Below, piece by piece: positions 18,863 through 27,121 of a stretch of DNA of 64,000 nt. The notes below the pieces were generated by a model. The model had not been told where the DNA came from and did no database searches. It saw only the letters and a program-made list of their open reading frames with translations. Numbering within the stretch: position 1 is the first letter of the stretch; each line of letters begins with the position of its first letter. The stretch comes from Sphingomonas ginsengisoli An et al. 2013. GTDB taxonomy: Bacteria > Pseudomonadota > Alphaproteobacteria > Sphingomonadales > Sphingomonadaceae. The position numbers were made by a program, and so were the translations under genes. The DNA is taken from assembly GCF_009363895.1 (NCBI RefSeq), contig NZ_CP045434.1:1550001-1614000 (forward strand). The letters run 5' to 3'.

Positions 18863-19641
18863 TGGCGGGAAGCAAGCTCCCGGCACGCACGGGCGACTAT
18901 GAGGTTGGTTATGCCAAGCCTCCTGTCCAGCACCGCTTTCAGAAGGGCGCCTCTGGCAATCCCAAAGGCCGGCCCAAGGGTTCGAAGAACGTCATCCCGC
19001 TGGGACAAGGCCTCGACTTCGGGACGCAGCCCGCCAACCGCATGCTGCTCGAAGAGGCCTATCGCACGATCTCGGTCCGTGAAGGCGACAACGTCATTGA
19101 ACTGCCGGTGATCAAAGCGGTGTTTCGCGCGCTCGGAGTATCGGCACTCAAAGGTAATCGCCTGGCTCAGGCGACGCTGGCCGAGTTCGTCCGCGGCATC
19201 GAGGAAGAGGATCGCAAGCTGCGCTCAGACCACATGGGGGCGGCCATCGAATATAAGCGAGACTGGCAAGAGGCCATCGAGCTTGCGCGCGAGCGCGGCT
19301 TGCCGGAGCCGACACCCCTCCCCCACCCTGAGGACGTCATCATCGACGTGCGCAAGGCTGAGGTGCGTTACGCCGGTCCGATGACGCCCGAGGACAAGGT
19401 GCGCTGGGACGAGATGCTGGAGTTCCGTGACGAGCAGCAAGACTTCGTGACGATTACCGCCAAGCTCTATCACGAAGCAGATGAGGCCGACGCCGAGATG
19501 AAAGCCCGCCGGCTGGCCATGTGGCAAAGCGCGCAGGCCGGCTACGATCGGCTCAACAACATCTTATCCCGCCGCTACCGCAAGAAACTGAAGGACCGCG
19601 GCTATGGTGAAGGCTTCTCGCGCGAGGAGCAGCCCCGATGA
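18862..19641 (+). CDS. DUF5681 domain-containing protein
   Basis: A 259-residue protein with the basic N-terminal signature FQKGASGNPKGRPKGSKN at about residues 28-45, typical of DUF5681. The rest is helical and charged (EEDRKLRSDHMGAAIEYKRD in part). It follows the methyltransferase with a TGATG overlap; ATG 18862 is preferred over GTG 18859. DUF5681 genes often lie beside ParB-methyltransferase fusions and phage packaging genes, so a DNA-handling role is plausible. No terminase large subunit is present here. Function unknown. Confidence 0.78.
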   Translation: MAGSKLPARTGDYEVGYAKPPVQHRFQKGASGNPKGRPKGSKNVIPLGQGLDFGTQPANRMLLEEAYRTISVREGDNVIELPVIKAVFRALGVSALKGNRLAQATLAEFVRGIEEEDRKLRSDHMGAAIEYKRDWQEAIELARERGLPEPTPLPHPEDVIIDVRKAEVRYAGPMTPEDKVRWDEMLEFRDEQQDFVTITAKLYHEADEADAEMKARRLAMWQSAQAGYDRLNNILSRRYRKKLKDRGYGEGFSREEQPR

Positions 19642-20567
19642 AATTGCCAAAGCTCACAAAGGCAGTCTTGCGCCAGCTTGAGGCGATCGCTGATGACCGC
19701 GTGGTCGTTGCCGCCGTGAAGACAATCGTCATTGATGCGTTAGCGAACTACAGCCAGCTCGGACTCACCGTTTCGAATGGCAGGTTCGCCGCTAACATGC
19801 CCGCACCGCCACCTCGATCGTGCGGCAAATGGGCTGTTCGCAATCTCGATGGCTGGAATGAGAAGCGGAAGGATCTGCCCAAGGAAGATCGCGAGATTAG
19901 CACCTACGCGCCGAGCTGGAATGGCGGCGGCTATCACCCCGTATCGCGTACGATGCGGGCGTGGCCGGTGACGCATCACTCCGCCAAGAATCTCGCCTTA
20001 TCGGCGAGCATCCTAGAACACCTCAAGGATGCGGCGATTGTCCGTTTCCGGGTGGACCAACCGCTGGATCGTCACACAGCAAACTTTGCCCAAGACCTCA
20101 ATTTCAACCTGCGTCTGCTTCGTGAGGCAGTCGGTGAGGCCGGTATCTATCCGGCCGACCTAAGTGACAGCGAGTTTGCGCGTCTGCAGCACGTCGAGTG
20201 GGAGCTTCTCCCCCCAGGCGCCGTCGATCGCGTTTTGACCCAAATCCGTTCGCGAAGGTTTGTAGATCCGAGACGGCTAGAAGTTGCGCAGAGCCGACTC
20301 ACGACGCTGGACCGGCTAAACCCCGATGCCTTTGTCGTCGGTCGAGGTCGGTTCGCGGCTTATTTCGGCGCCAAGTTTGGCAGCAAGATCGTGGCCCTCG
20401 AGAACCTTGAGTACGGCAATGCAATCTACGTTTTCGCTGACGATTGGGAAGCCCTTTCGCAGCTCAGTCGGACCGAATTGATCCGGCGTCGCGATCCGTC
20501 GGTCGTGAGAATCCCGCATCTTCCAGGGTGGCAATCGGCACTTCGCAAGAGGCTCAGGGCAACTTGA
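19638..20567 (+). CDS. Uncharacterised protein, third gene of the methyltransferase operon
   Basis: A 309-residue soluble protein, not recognised as any family. The start overlaps the DUF5681 stop in an ATGA junction, so the three genes are one translational unit. The middle is Trp- and His-rich (WNGGGYHPVSRTMRAWPVTHH). The C-terminus has an ordered-looking block (YFGAKFGSKIVALENLEYGN, then AIYVFADDWEALSQLSRTEL) ending IPHLPGWQSALRKRL. It could be the effector or partner of the methyltransferase. It lacks any visible nuclease, ATPase or membrane motif. Confidence 0.75.
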   Translation: MKLPKLTKAVLRQLEAIADDRVVVAAVKTIVIDALANYSQLGLTVSNGRFAANMPAPPPRSCGKWAVRNLDGWNEKRKDLPKEDREISTYAPSWNGGGYHPVSRTMRAWPVTHHSAKNLALSASILEHLKDAAIVRFRVDQPLDRHTANFAQDLNFNLRLLREAVGEAGIYPADLSDSEFARLQHVEWELLPPGAVDRVLTQIRSRRFVDPRRLEVAQSRLTTLDRLNPDAFVVGRGRFAAYFGAKFGSKIVALENLEYGNAIYVFADDWEALSQLSRTELIRRRDPSVVRIPHLPGWQSALRKRLRAT

Positions 20568-20615
20568 TGACGGCAAGCAAGCTCCCGACCGTGTCCGCAT
20601 CCAAGGTTAATGGCC

Positions 20616-20645
20616 GAATGTCCGCTTTCGACCCATTGCCGACAT
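20616..20645. repeat. GAATGTCCGC-type palindrome, copy 1
   Basis: GAATGTCCGC followed by TTTCGACCCATT and GCCGACAT. It is a slightly degraded member of a 32-bp palindrome family repeated through the accessory region, and lies between the operon end and the next gene. Confidence 0.75.
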
Positions 20646-20670
20646 ATATCTCCAAGTGCACAACCAAGTC

Positions 20671-21117
20671 ATGTTGCTAGCAATCAGTGCACTCCTTGCC
20701 TCTCAAGTCAGCAGCCCTACAGCTGCGGAACGCCCGCACGATGCCGTACCAGTTGCGCGGTCGTTCTTGGACGCGTTCGCTGGCAATGTGCAGCTGACCG
20801 AACACCTCGTCACGTCAGACGCTGTCTTCGTGATGGGTGACTTCGGCGGGCCGTATGCGCACCTTCTCAAGGCACTAAAGACCGAGCGAGGGTTCCTTCC
20901 GTCCTGTCACCTGACCTCCCTGCGGCAGATGGGAATGGTCGATCTGCCGCTGCCAGCAGGACTTCCGCCGGAAGTACATATGTTGGCGGGGCACTTCACT
21001 GAGGTCGGTGGCGATTACGACTGCCTGCGTACGGACGGCGGCAAAGCGTCGTTCAAGGTGGACCTGCTGCTGAGGGATAATCTGGTCGCTAAATTCAGTT
21101 TCGGGTTTCCCCGCTGA
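20671..21117 (+). CDS. Small secreted protein, possibly NTF2/SnoaL-like
   Basis: A 148-residue product from ATG 20671 with a signal peptide (MLLAISALLASQVSSPTAAE). The mature part is compact (VARSFLDAFAGN, VTSDAVFVMGDFGGPYAHLL) with three Cys. The pattern and the C-terminal strand AKFSFGFPR suggest an NTF2-like fold, not certain. A GTG at 20656 would add five residues. Palindromic repeats flank it on both sides, so it is probably a monocistronic accessory gene. Confidence 0.6.
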   Translation: MLLAISALLASQVSSPTAAERPHDAVPVARSFLDAFAGNVQLTEHLVTSDAVFVMGDFGGPYAHLLKALKTERGFLPSCHLTSLRQMGMVDLPLPAGLPPEVHMLAGHFTEVGGDYDCLRTDGGKASFKVDLLLRDNLVAKFSFGFPR

Positions 21118-21118
21118 A

Positions 21119-21147
21119 AGCCCGCTTTCCACCCAATGCGGACATTC
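21119..21147. repeat. GAATGTCCGC-type palindrome, copy 2
   Basis: CCCGCTTTCCACCCAATGCGGACATTC follows the stop codon at 21117; only the first arm is degraded. It matches the other copies in spacing and core (TTCCACCCA then TGCGGACATTC). Confidence 0.75.
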
Positions 21148-21469
21148 AACGGCGCTGAAAAAAGCTCTGCACCCAGATAGATCCGCGAGCCCAAGCCCAG
21201 CAAATGTAGAAGACGATCCATGCGTTGACGGGTCCGCCTACAATCAGCAGTGCGGCCATCATCATTGGCTGATCGCCTGGCCCCGTTACTGAAGTAGGCT
21301 TCGGCAGCATGAGCCAAACAGCCCAGTGACTTAGGCAAACAAAGATCGCTCCCGGCAGCGCTGCACGCTTGGCTATCTTCATTGGCCCCAACTCAGGCGC
21401 GCGCTGCTGAAGTATGATGGCGATGAGCACAGCGAGCGGCACGGCCGCAAGCGGCGGAGCCACGAGCAT
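21146..21469 (-). CDS. Small multi-pass membrane protein
   Basis: A 107-residue product from ATG 21469 with about three hydrophobic segments: LAAVPLAVLIAIILQQ, LPGAIFVCLSHWAVWLML, and GPVNAWIVFYICWAWARG. The frame continues upstream to a TTG at 21517, which would add 16 acidic residues. Repeat copies lie at both ends of the gene. Function unknown. Confidence 0.6.
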   Translation of the reverse strand: MLVAPPLAAVPLAVLIAIILQQRAPELGPMKIAKRAALPGAIFVCLSHWAVWLMLPKPTSVTGPGDQPMMMAALLIVGGPVNAWIVFYICWAWARGSIWVQSFFQRR

Positions 21470-21528
21470 CAGATCGAGGGTGTCCAAGGAAGCCTCTAGT
21501 CGATCAATCCTATCCAATCTTAAAGCAC

Positions 21529-21560
21529 GAATGCCCGCTTTCCACCCATTGCAGACATTC
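21529..21560. repeat. GAATGTCCGC-type palindrome, copy 3
   Basis: A 32-bp element GAATGCCCGC - TTTCCACCCATT - GCAGACATTC. The arms pair with two mismatches. It lies just upstream of the small membrane protein gene on the opposite strand. Confidence 0.8.
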
Positions 21561-21769
21561 GCTCGGGCTTTGCGATTGCTTCGGCTGACAGCGCCCTTCC
21601 GCTGCTTTCCAACACCAGCCTAGAGCAGGCACCTCCCGGAGAAGACGGAGAACCTGATCCGGAAGCATAAGCAGGCGCTCTAAGATGACGAGCCCTCGAG
21701 CGTGACTGGGAGCTCGAGGAACTAAGTCAGCCTTGAGGGGCAACGCCCGGCCATTCTCACGAAGGGTGG

Positions 21770-22717
21770 TTAGGGTCTTCGATGACCGTCAGGAACAACA
21801 AGCAGCTTGCCCTTGGGTAAGCCCGTCAATTCCAGGTTGATGATGGCAGGTATTGCTTCCGAAAGCGGAACGGTTTGGGCGATTTTCGGTGCGAGTTTCC
21901 CATGGACTGCCGCGTCGACAATATTCGCCATTCCCTCGGCAGTTGCCGTCCCAAAGACTGTCTTATGACGAGATGACACCAGGCTTCGTATCAGCTTTGC
22001 AGGTGTAATCACGATATGCAGAGCCACCCCTCCTCGCTTTAGAAGTTTCTCACACTGCCTAAGCGGGAGCGCGCCCGCCGTGTCGAGGAGCACATCAAAG
22101 CGCTTGCCAATGGCTTCGGCGCTGAAATCTTTATAGTCGAAGATCTCGCTTACACCCAGGCCGACCGCTTCGCCTCGCCCTGACGCGCTACAGCTTCCCG
22201 CAACCACAGCTCCTTGGCGTAGAGCCAGCTGCACGGCAGCACGCCCAACTCCCCCTAAGCAGCCCGTGATGAAGACTGACTGACCTGTGCGAAGCTTGGC
22301 CTTGTCGAACAGCGCCGTCCATGCAGTCATACTCACGATCGGGAGAGCGCCAGCTACATCGAAAGGGATAGCCGGTGGTTTGATGAAAACATTCTTCTCA
22401 TCGGTCACCAAGGCTTCGGCGAAAGCACCTGCCTCTTTCAAGTCGGTGGCCCCGAAAACTTCGTCACCCACTTTCAATCTCGTGACCTCAGGTCCAACTT
22501 CTTCGATCACTCCCGCGAAATCATGGCCAAGACCACGCGGAAATGTCCTGCCGCTCATCGACTTCACGTTGCCGCCTCGGATCACCCAGTCCATCGGATT
22601 CACGGACGCAGCGATAACGCGAACACGGACTTCGCGGCGACCAGGCGCTCGAAGCTCTACTTCGTCGAGCCTGAGCTCCTCCGGACCGCCATAACGGCTG
22701 TATTGAATGCGCTTCAT
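21770..22717 (-). CDS. Zinc-independent MDR-family NADP-dependent oxidoreductase (quinone reductase type)
   Basis: A 315-residue medium-chain reductase. The N-terminal GroES-like domain contains VRVIAASVNPMDWVIRGG and GLGHDFAGVIEEVG. The Rossmann domain has the nucleotide motif GCLGGVGRAAVQLA at about 155-168. The structural and catalytic zinc Cys of classical alcohol dehydrogenases are missing, so it belongs to the quinone/enone reductase branch. ATG 22717 follows GGGAGCTAAT. It is divergent from a TetR gene with a clear dyad between them, and is the likely target of that regulator. Confidence 0.88.
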   Translation of the reverse strand: MKRIQYSRYGGPEELRLDEVELRAPGRREVRVRVIAASVNPMDWVIRGGNVKSMSGRTFPRGLGHDFAGVIEEVGPEVTRLKVGDEVFGATDLKEAGAFAEALVTDEKNVFIKPPAIPFDVAGALPIVSMTAWTALFDKAKLRTGQSVFITGCLGGVGRAAVQLALRQGAVVAGSCSASGRGEAVGLGVSEIFDYKDFSAEAIGKRFDVLLDTAGALPLRQCEKLLKRGGVALHIVITPAKLIRSLVSSRHKTVFGTATAEGMANIVDAAVHGKLAPKIAQTVPLSEAIPAIINLELTGLPKGKLLVVPDGHRRP

Positions 22718-22768
22718 ATTAGCTCCCAATCGACTTAGCTTCGCGGTTGTGTGTCTATGCGTCAGAAG

Positions 22769-22790
22769 CTGACACTACACGTAGTGGCAG
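22769..22790. promoter_or_regulatory. Probable TetR operator dyad
   Basis: CACTAC (22773-22778) and GTAGTG (22781-22786) are perfect inverted repeats around AC. The symmetry extends through CTG/CAG with one mismatch pair, giving a 22-bp dyad midway between the divergent oxidoreductase and TetR genes. Confidence 0.6.
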
Positions 22791-22815
22791 TGACTGACAA
22801 TACGGGAGTTGGTGA

Positions 22816-23421
22816 GTGCCTAGAAGCGGAGCGGATGCCAGGCGCAGACTGCAAGGCGCGGCGTTGGAGCTCTGGAGCGAGCACGGATATGATGCGGTAA
22901 CGGCAGCCGACATCGCCATCCGCGCGGGAGTTACAGAGCGAACATTTTTCCGGCATTTCCCTGATAAGCGTGAGGTTTTGTTCGACGGCGCCGCGACAAT
23001 GCGTGACGTAATGCTTCAAGCGCTCACGAATATCAGTTTGGACGTTACGCCCTTCGAAGCACTCAGACTTGCGTTCGGCGCAGCCGAACCACTCTTTGAA
23101 GCAAATCGAGCCTACGCGCGAGTTAGACAGCGGGTGATATCGGCCGCCCCTGCTTTAAGGGAACGCGAGCTGGCTAAGAGCGCGTATCTGGCTAAAACCC
23201 TGGCGGCGGCACTGCAGCAACGCGGCGTTGGCGCTCGACTGGCGGCGCTTGCAACCGAAGCGGGTATGGCGGCGTTCGGTCACGCCTACGCCAGCTGGGT
23301 CGACAACCCCGAGCACAGTTTCGACACTCACCTTGTTGAGGCATTTGATCAACTGAGCAACTTGTCGGCGAGCTGGGGTGAGCAAAGGGACCTTTCAACA
23401 CTGCGCCAACCTTCTATTTGA
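22816..23421 (+). CDS. TetR/AcrR family regulator
   Basis: A 201-residue regulator starting at GTG 22816. The helix-turn-helix occupies residues 8-52 (LQGAALELWSEHGYDAVTAADI in part, then AGVTERTFFRHFPDKREVLF). This TERTFFRHFxDK pattern is common in regulators of redox and efflux genes. The C-terminal helical half would bind the inducer. It is divergent from the MDR-family oxidoreductase across 98 bp holding a 22-bp dyad, and probably represses it. Confidence 0.9.
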   Translation: MPRSGADARRRLQGAALELWSEHGYDAVTAADIAIRAGVTERTFFRHFPDKREVLFDGAATMRDVMLQALTNISLDVTPFEALRLAFGAAEPLFEANRAYARVRQRVISAAPALRERELAKSAYLAKTLAAALQQRGVGARLAALATEAGMAAFGHAYASWVDNPEHSFDTHLVEAFDQLSNLSASWGEQRDLSTLRQPSI

Positions 23422-23518
23422 AAGAGGACGCGGAGAATCTGCCTCCTTCTCGGTTGCATTCTGGACAGCGGGTCGACAGGGGCCGCGACCGAAGACGCTA
23501 CCGGAGTTTCCGATACAG

Positions 23519-24142
23519 TCATGCTCGAGGCCATGCTTCCAGAGCTGCATCAGCTACTCGGCGAACGACGGGACAAGCGGCACCATCGCGGGCCAGTACC
23601 GACATGCCTTGAATGACGGCAACGACGAGATCGGCAAGCGCTGAGGCGTTCGCTGTTGAAGGCATCTTCCCGATTTCCTTATCGCGCTCGATACGTGCGC
23701 GAAGCATCGATCTAATTTCCCCACGGATTTCCGCCACGGCGCGCTGGACGTCGACGGACGCTTTGGATCCGGTCGCCGTGGCACTGGCGAGGAGGCAACC
23801 AGGCGGCGTGCCCGCGTCAGTAAAAGCTTGGGCAGCGCTGTGCAGCATATCACGCGCAGCATCGTAGGCGCTTGGTGCCGCTGCGACTGATTGGGCTCGA
23901 GCGGCAGGGTCGCCTGCGTAAAGGTGCATTGCCTCAAGGAAGAGCCGCTTCTTGTCTCCGAAGGCAGTGTAGAGGCTTGGAGCGGTAATCCCCATGGCTT
24001 CGGTCAATTCGGCAATCGACGTCGTTTCATAGCCATGTTCCCAGAAGGCTAGCATCGCTTTCTCAAGAGCTTTGTCGCGGTCGAAAGACAGCGGGCGGCC
24101 GGTCTTTCGTCTTTCAGTGATGGGTGAACGGCAGGATTTCAT
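23519..24142 (-). CDS. TetR/AcrR family regulator
   Basis: A 207-residue regulator. The helix-turn-helix is at about residues 20-65 (ALEKAMLAFWEHGYETTSIA, then MGITAPSLYTAFGDKKRLFL). The C-terminal half contains GCLLASATATGSKASVDVQ, seen in the subfamily that includes regulators of aldehyde and quinone stress genes. ATG 24142 is preferred over GTG 24151. It is divergent from the aldo/keto reductase gene across about 80 bp and probably controls it. Confidence 0.88.
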   Translation of the reverse strand: MKSCRSPITERRKTGRPLSFDRDKALEKAMLAFWEHGYETTSIAELTEAMGITAPSLYTAFGDKKRLFLEAMHLYAGDPAARAQSVAAAPSAYDAARDMLHSAAQAFTDAGTPPGCLLASATATGSKASVDVQRAVAEIRGEIRSMLRARIERDKEIGKMPSTANASALADLVVAVIQGMSVLARDGAACPVVRRVADAALEAWPRA

Positions 24143-24199
24143 AGCGATCACTCAAAAACAGGTTGACAGTCCCAAGCCGCTTTATCAGAGGTTTCATAT

Positions 24200-24250
24200 C
24201 GAACGCTAGGAAAGTCCTCCAATGTCTCTGACAAACTTCCGAACGCTAGG
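24200..24250. repeat. 11-bp direct repeat flanking the aldo/keto reductase start
   Basis: CGAACGCTAGG occurs at 24200-24210, before the gene, and at 24240-24250, inside codons 7-10. The copies are exactly 40 bp apart. It may be a chance duplication or a pair of regulator half-sites. Confidence 0.45.
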
Positions 24251-25298
24251 CCGCTCCGGCCTGGTGGTGAGCCCACTTGCTTTGGGCACAATGACCTTCG
24301 GCCCGGGGGCCTGGAATGCTGACGATGTGACCTCGCGCGCCATCTTTGATGCCTATCGGGAGGCGGGTGGCAATTTCGTCGACACGGCCGACATCTACTC
24401 GGGAGGGGAGAGCGAACGCCTGCTCGGCCAGTTCATCAAGGATGCCGGTTGCCGGGACGATATCGTTCTTGCGACGAAGTTCGGCTTCAATGCCTCAGCC
24501 AGTCCGCTCACTGCAAAGCAACGAGGCCGCGGTAACCCGCATGAAGGTGGCGCAGGCGCCAAGAACATCCATCGGGCGCTCGATTCCTCCCTCAGACGCC
24601 TCGGTACGGACTATGTCGACCTCTACTGGATGCACATCTGGGACGGCGTCACGCCAGTCGAAGAGATTGTCCAAACCCTTGGCGATCTCGTGCGAGTAGG
24701 CAAAATCCGTTATTTTGCCTTGTCGGACATGCCGGCGTGGGTAGCGATGAAGGCGTCCACGATCGCAACCGAGCGTCGGATGCCCGGCCCGATTGCGATG
24801 CAGGTTGAATATTCACTGGTCGCCCGCGACGTCGAAGCAGAGCATTTCCCCGCAGCGCGTGAAGCGGGCATGGGTATTATGCCGTGGAGCCCGCTTGCCG
24901 GGGGCTTCCTGTCGGGGAAATACCAGCGAAAAGACACTTCTAAGAGTGGGCGGCTCAGCGGACCTAACCCGTTCGGTGACAGCAAGTTCGCAGAACGAAA
25001 CTGGAGCATACTCGATGTCCTGAAGGCCGTTGCAGCTGAGCTCAACCGACCAGCCGCACAGGTTGCGCTGGCTTGGGTGATGGCAAAGCGCGGGGTGTCC
25101 TCGACGCTCATTGGTGCGCGCACAGTTGCTCAACTTCAGTCGAACATTGCGGCTACCGACGTCATCTTAAGTGAGGAACAGACTTCACGGCTGGAGCGCG
25201 CCAGTGCGCCACCGACTGGGTTTAGCGCTAGCCTCGGGCTTCCGATGATCCGACGCATGTTGTTCGGCAGCAACGACGTTGCGGGATGGAACGAGTAA
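24222..25298 (+). CDS. Aldo/keto reductase
   Basis: A 358-residue NADPH-dependent reductase. The N-terminal strand FRTLGRSGLVVSPLALGTMT and the catalytic Asp/Tyr region NFVDTADIYSGGESERLLG are diagnostic, with Lys in DDIVLATKFGF and His in YVDLYWMHIWD. The C-terminus carries the cofactor motif STLIGARTVAQLQ. It is longer than the 320-residue norm by a short C-terminal extension. It reduces carbonyl compounds, and the substrate is unknown. Divergent from a TetR gene, as in many aldehyde-detoxification units. Confidence 0.92.
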   Translation: MSLTNFRTLGRSGLVVSPLALGTMTFGPGAWNADDVTSRAIFDAYREAGGNFVDTADIYSGGESERLLGQFIKDAGCRDDIVLATKFGFNASASPLTAKQRGRGNPHEGGAGAKNIHRALDSSLRRLGTDYVDLYWMHIWDGVTPVEEIVQTLGDLVRVGKIRYFALSDMPAWVAMKASTIATERRMPGPIAMQVEYSLVARDVEAEHFPAAREAGMGIMPWSPLAGGFLSGKYQRKDTSKSGRLSGPNPFGDSKFAERNWSILDVLKAVAAELNRPAAQVALAWVMAKRGVSSTLIGARTVAQLQSNIAATDVILSEEQTSRLERASAPPTGFSASLGLPMIRRMLFGSNDVAGWNE

Positions 25299-25959
25299 CG
25301 GACCGCGGATCGCTCGTGAACGCAGATCGAGCGTCTCTTTCGGAAGAAAACTTACATGGTTCAACATGGCGGGCCTGAGCCTCGTGCCGGAGTCATATCC
25401 GACTGCAAGCGAGGTGCGAATTTTTGGAGGACCACACTCAGGCTCGCGCGAGCCACTCTGCGGCCGCAAGCATCGCTGGATCCCGTCTCGCTGCCATTTC
25501 AGCGGGGATAGCACGACCGCGAAATCGGCCGTGAGGCCGGCATCCGGTGGATCTCCAGAAGCGAGGTAGCCAACGAGTGGCAAATCAAACTCGGTTCGTA
25601 AGACAGACAGGCGGGCGAGGAGGAAGCAGCCCTGTTGATTGCCTCCGGTCCCTTCGCTGAGCAGGCGAACGCACCCACTAAACCCGGCCTTAGCGGCGAA
25701 CTGGAATGTCGCAGAGCTCTTGGCAGGGCCATTCGGTCGACGCGCTCGAACGCGGAGGTCTGCTGACCGACACGTTCTCCCAAGGCGGACATGATTGAGC
25801 ATCCGGTTTCTGGGTACGGGGAAGTGCCCCTGAACGTCTGCTTGTGGGTCTCTCCGGACGACCAGCCTTGGCCCAACGAATGTCCGCATTCGACCCATTG
25901 CGGACATTCGCTGTTCCGACCGAACCTCTCGCTTCTTTGGCCCGGGAACCGCAGGCGTC
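25299..25959. other. Gene-free stretch with a palindrome copy
   Basis: 661 bp between the aldo/keto reductase and the SnoaL-like gene. Frames exist on both strands but none has a family signature, good start or codon pattern. It contains repeat copy 4. Possibly decayed coding DNA. Confidence 0.5.
25878..25909. repeat. GAATGTCCGC-type palindrome, copy 4 (perfect)
   Basis: The cleanest copy: GAATGTCCGC - ATTCGACCCATT - GCGGACATTC, with 10-bp arms that pair perfectly around a 12-bp loop. It serves as the consensus for the family. Confidence 0.88.
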
Positions 25960-26427
25960 TTATTTGGACGGCAAGGGGACGACCGTGTCCTGGGCATTGA
26001 CGATCTGCCAGCAACCAGCACGGTTGATCCAAGTGTCAGTCCAGATAAATCTACCTCGCTTGTCGCCCTTCTTGGTCCAAGTTTCGCTACCTTGAGCGAC
26101 GGCGGTTGCCCCGAAGAATCGCACGTGCACGTAATCGGGTTCGTTACTGAGAAAAGGTCCCGGGCCTTGTTCCGCGAACCGCACGGCTGCAGCCTTGTCG
26201 TATACCTTTCCGTCGAGAACCCAAACAAAGTCAGGTGCGAGGATGCGGCGGACCACGGACGCGTCGTTGGTGGCTACTGACTTCGCCCAAGCTTCCTCGC
26301 TCGAAACGATGTAGCGCTCGACCTCGCGCTGGGAATTCAGTCTGGGAGAGGGGCAGCTCTTTGCCCCTGCGCTGCTTGCGATGCTCAACACCGCTACCCA
26401 CGCCACCAATCGGACAGTTTTTAGCAT
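25960..26427 (-). CDS. Secreted NTF2-like (SnoaL/DUF4440) protein
   Basis: A 155-residue product from ATG 26427 with a signal peptide (LKTVRLVAWVAVLSIASSAG). The mature part fits the NTF2-like fold: REVERYIVSSEEAWAKSVAT, then ILAPDFVWVLDGKVYDKAAA, then a GSETWTKKGD strand and a final DTWINRAGCWQIV. The fold is used by many small-molecule-binding proteins, so the ligand is not predicted. The frame continues upstream to 26598 through repeat copies, which is not coding. Ribosome-binding site GGGAG precedes the start. Confidence 0.75.
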   Translation of the reverse strand: MLKTVRLVAWVAVLSIASSAGAKSCPSPRLNSQREVERYIVSSEEAWAKSVATNDASVVRRILAPDFVWVLDGKVYDKAAAVRFAEQGPGPFLSNEPDYVHVRFFGATAVAQGSETWTKKGDKRGRFIWTDTWINRAGCWQIVNAQDTVVPLPSK

Positions 26428-26480
26428 GATCGCCGCTCCCTTCAGCAAGCTTGTCCGCCAAAAAGAAAGCAATGCCAAGC

Positions 26481-26512
26481 GAATGACCGCTTTCCACCCA
26501 TTGCGGACATTC
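26481..26512. repeat. GAATGTCCGC-type palindrome, copy 5
   Basis: GAATGACCGC - TTTCCACCCATT - GCGGACATTC; one arm mismatch. It lies 53 bp upstream of the SnoaL-like gene. Confidence 0.85.
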
Positions 26513-26517
26513 CCGCC

Positions 26518-26548
26518 GAGCGTCTGCTTTCGACCCATTGGCGACGTT
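26518..26548. repeat. GAATGTCCGC-type palindrome, copy 6
   Basis: GAGCGTCTGC - TTTCGACCCATT - GGCGACGTTT; a diverged copy 5 bp after copy 5, forming a tandem pair. Confidence 0.65.
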
Positions 26549-26913
26549 TTTAGGGAGTAATCCGGAGAGGTCGATCGGAAGACAGCCTTGCCCGGCATGA
26601 TCCTTCATACGAAACAGCCCAGCCGCTTTTGAGCAACTGGGCTGAATACGCGGAAACCGGAACAGGGGGGTGCCCGTTTCCGAACGACAGAATGCCTTGA
26701 TTAGGAACATCGTTCCTCTCACATCCGCAATTCTGGTCCCGACAGAGACACTGCATTGGCTTCCGCTTACGAGAATGACCTCTGCGGTCGTGCTACGGAA
26801 ATTGGCTACAGCAGTCAGCTTGGCCAAATGTCTGCTTCCGACCAGCTTGCGCCCTCAAGCCGATTTTATACCTTCGTCTCACAGCAGACTTCCGCTTGCA
26901 TCGAGCCCCGCTT

Positions 26914-27114
26914 TCATCCCTGCAGCGGCTGGTCGCCAAGGCTGCGGCTAGTCCCAAGCAAGTTCGCCAGTGCAGCTTCGTAGTCGTCAGCCATGTTCAT
27001 CAAGGATTTGTGTGTCGAGCCATTGGGCAGGCTTGCGGCCATCGCGCGACACCTCAATGCTCCAATGGTCAAAGTGTGTGCGAGCTCCCGCTCGCTCGAC
27101 TGCCTCATCTGCAT
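26914..27114 (-). CDS. Small hypothetical protein
   Basis: A 66-residue product from ATG 27114. The sequence is helical with paired Leu/Ala heptads (LTIGALRCRAMAASLPNG, then SLMNMADDYEAALANLL). Similar short proteins with RCRxxAxxLPxGxTRxSLLxMADDYE patterns are frequent in alphaproteobacteria, without a known role. It starts 7 bp after the stop of the small gene at 27122, so the two are probably cotranscribed. Confidence 0.55.
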   Translation of the reverse strand: MQMRQSSERELAHTLTIGALRCRAMAASLPNGSTHKSLMNMADDYEAALANLLGTSRSLGDQPLQG

Positions 27115-27121
27115 GACTGGA

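Larger units (their letters stand above)
26428..26913. other. Gene-free stretch with two palindrome copies
   Basis: 486 bp holding repeat copies 5 and 6 near its left end. The remainder shows no convincing gene, terminator or RNA structure. Confidence 0.5.

Noticed and set aside
25185..26228. 347-residue minus-strand frame in the gap after the aldo/keto reductase
   Set aside because: No signal, domain or ribosome-binding site, and it runs through a palindrome copy. Recorded as a gene-free stretch.
26231..26827. 198-residue minus-strand frame through palindrome copies 5 and 6
   Set aside because: Part of its sequence (ECPQWVESGHS) is simply the translation of the repeat, a known source of false proteins.
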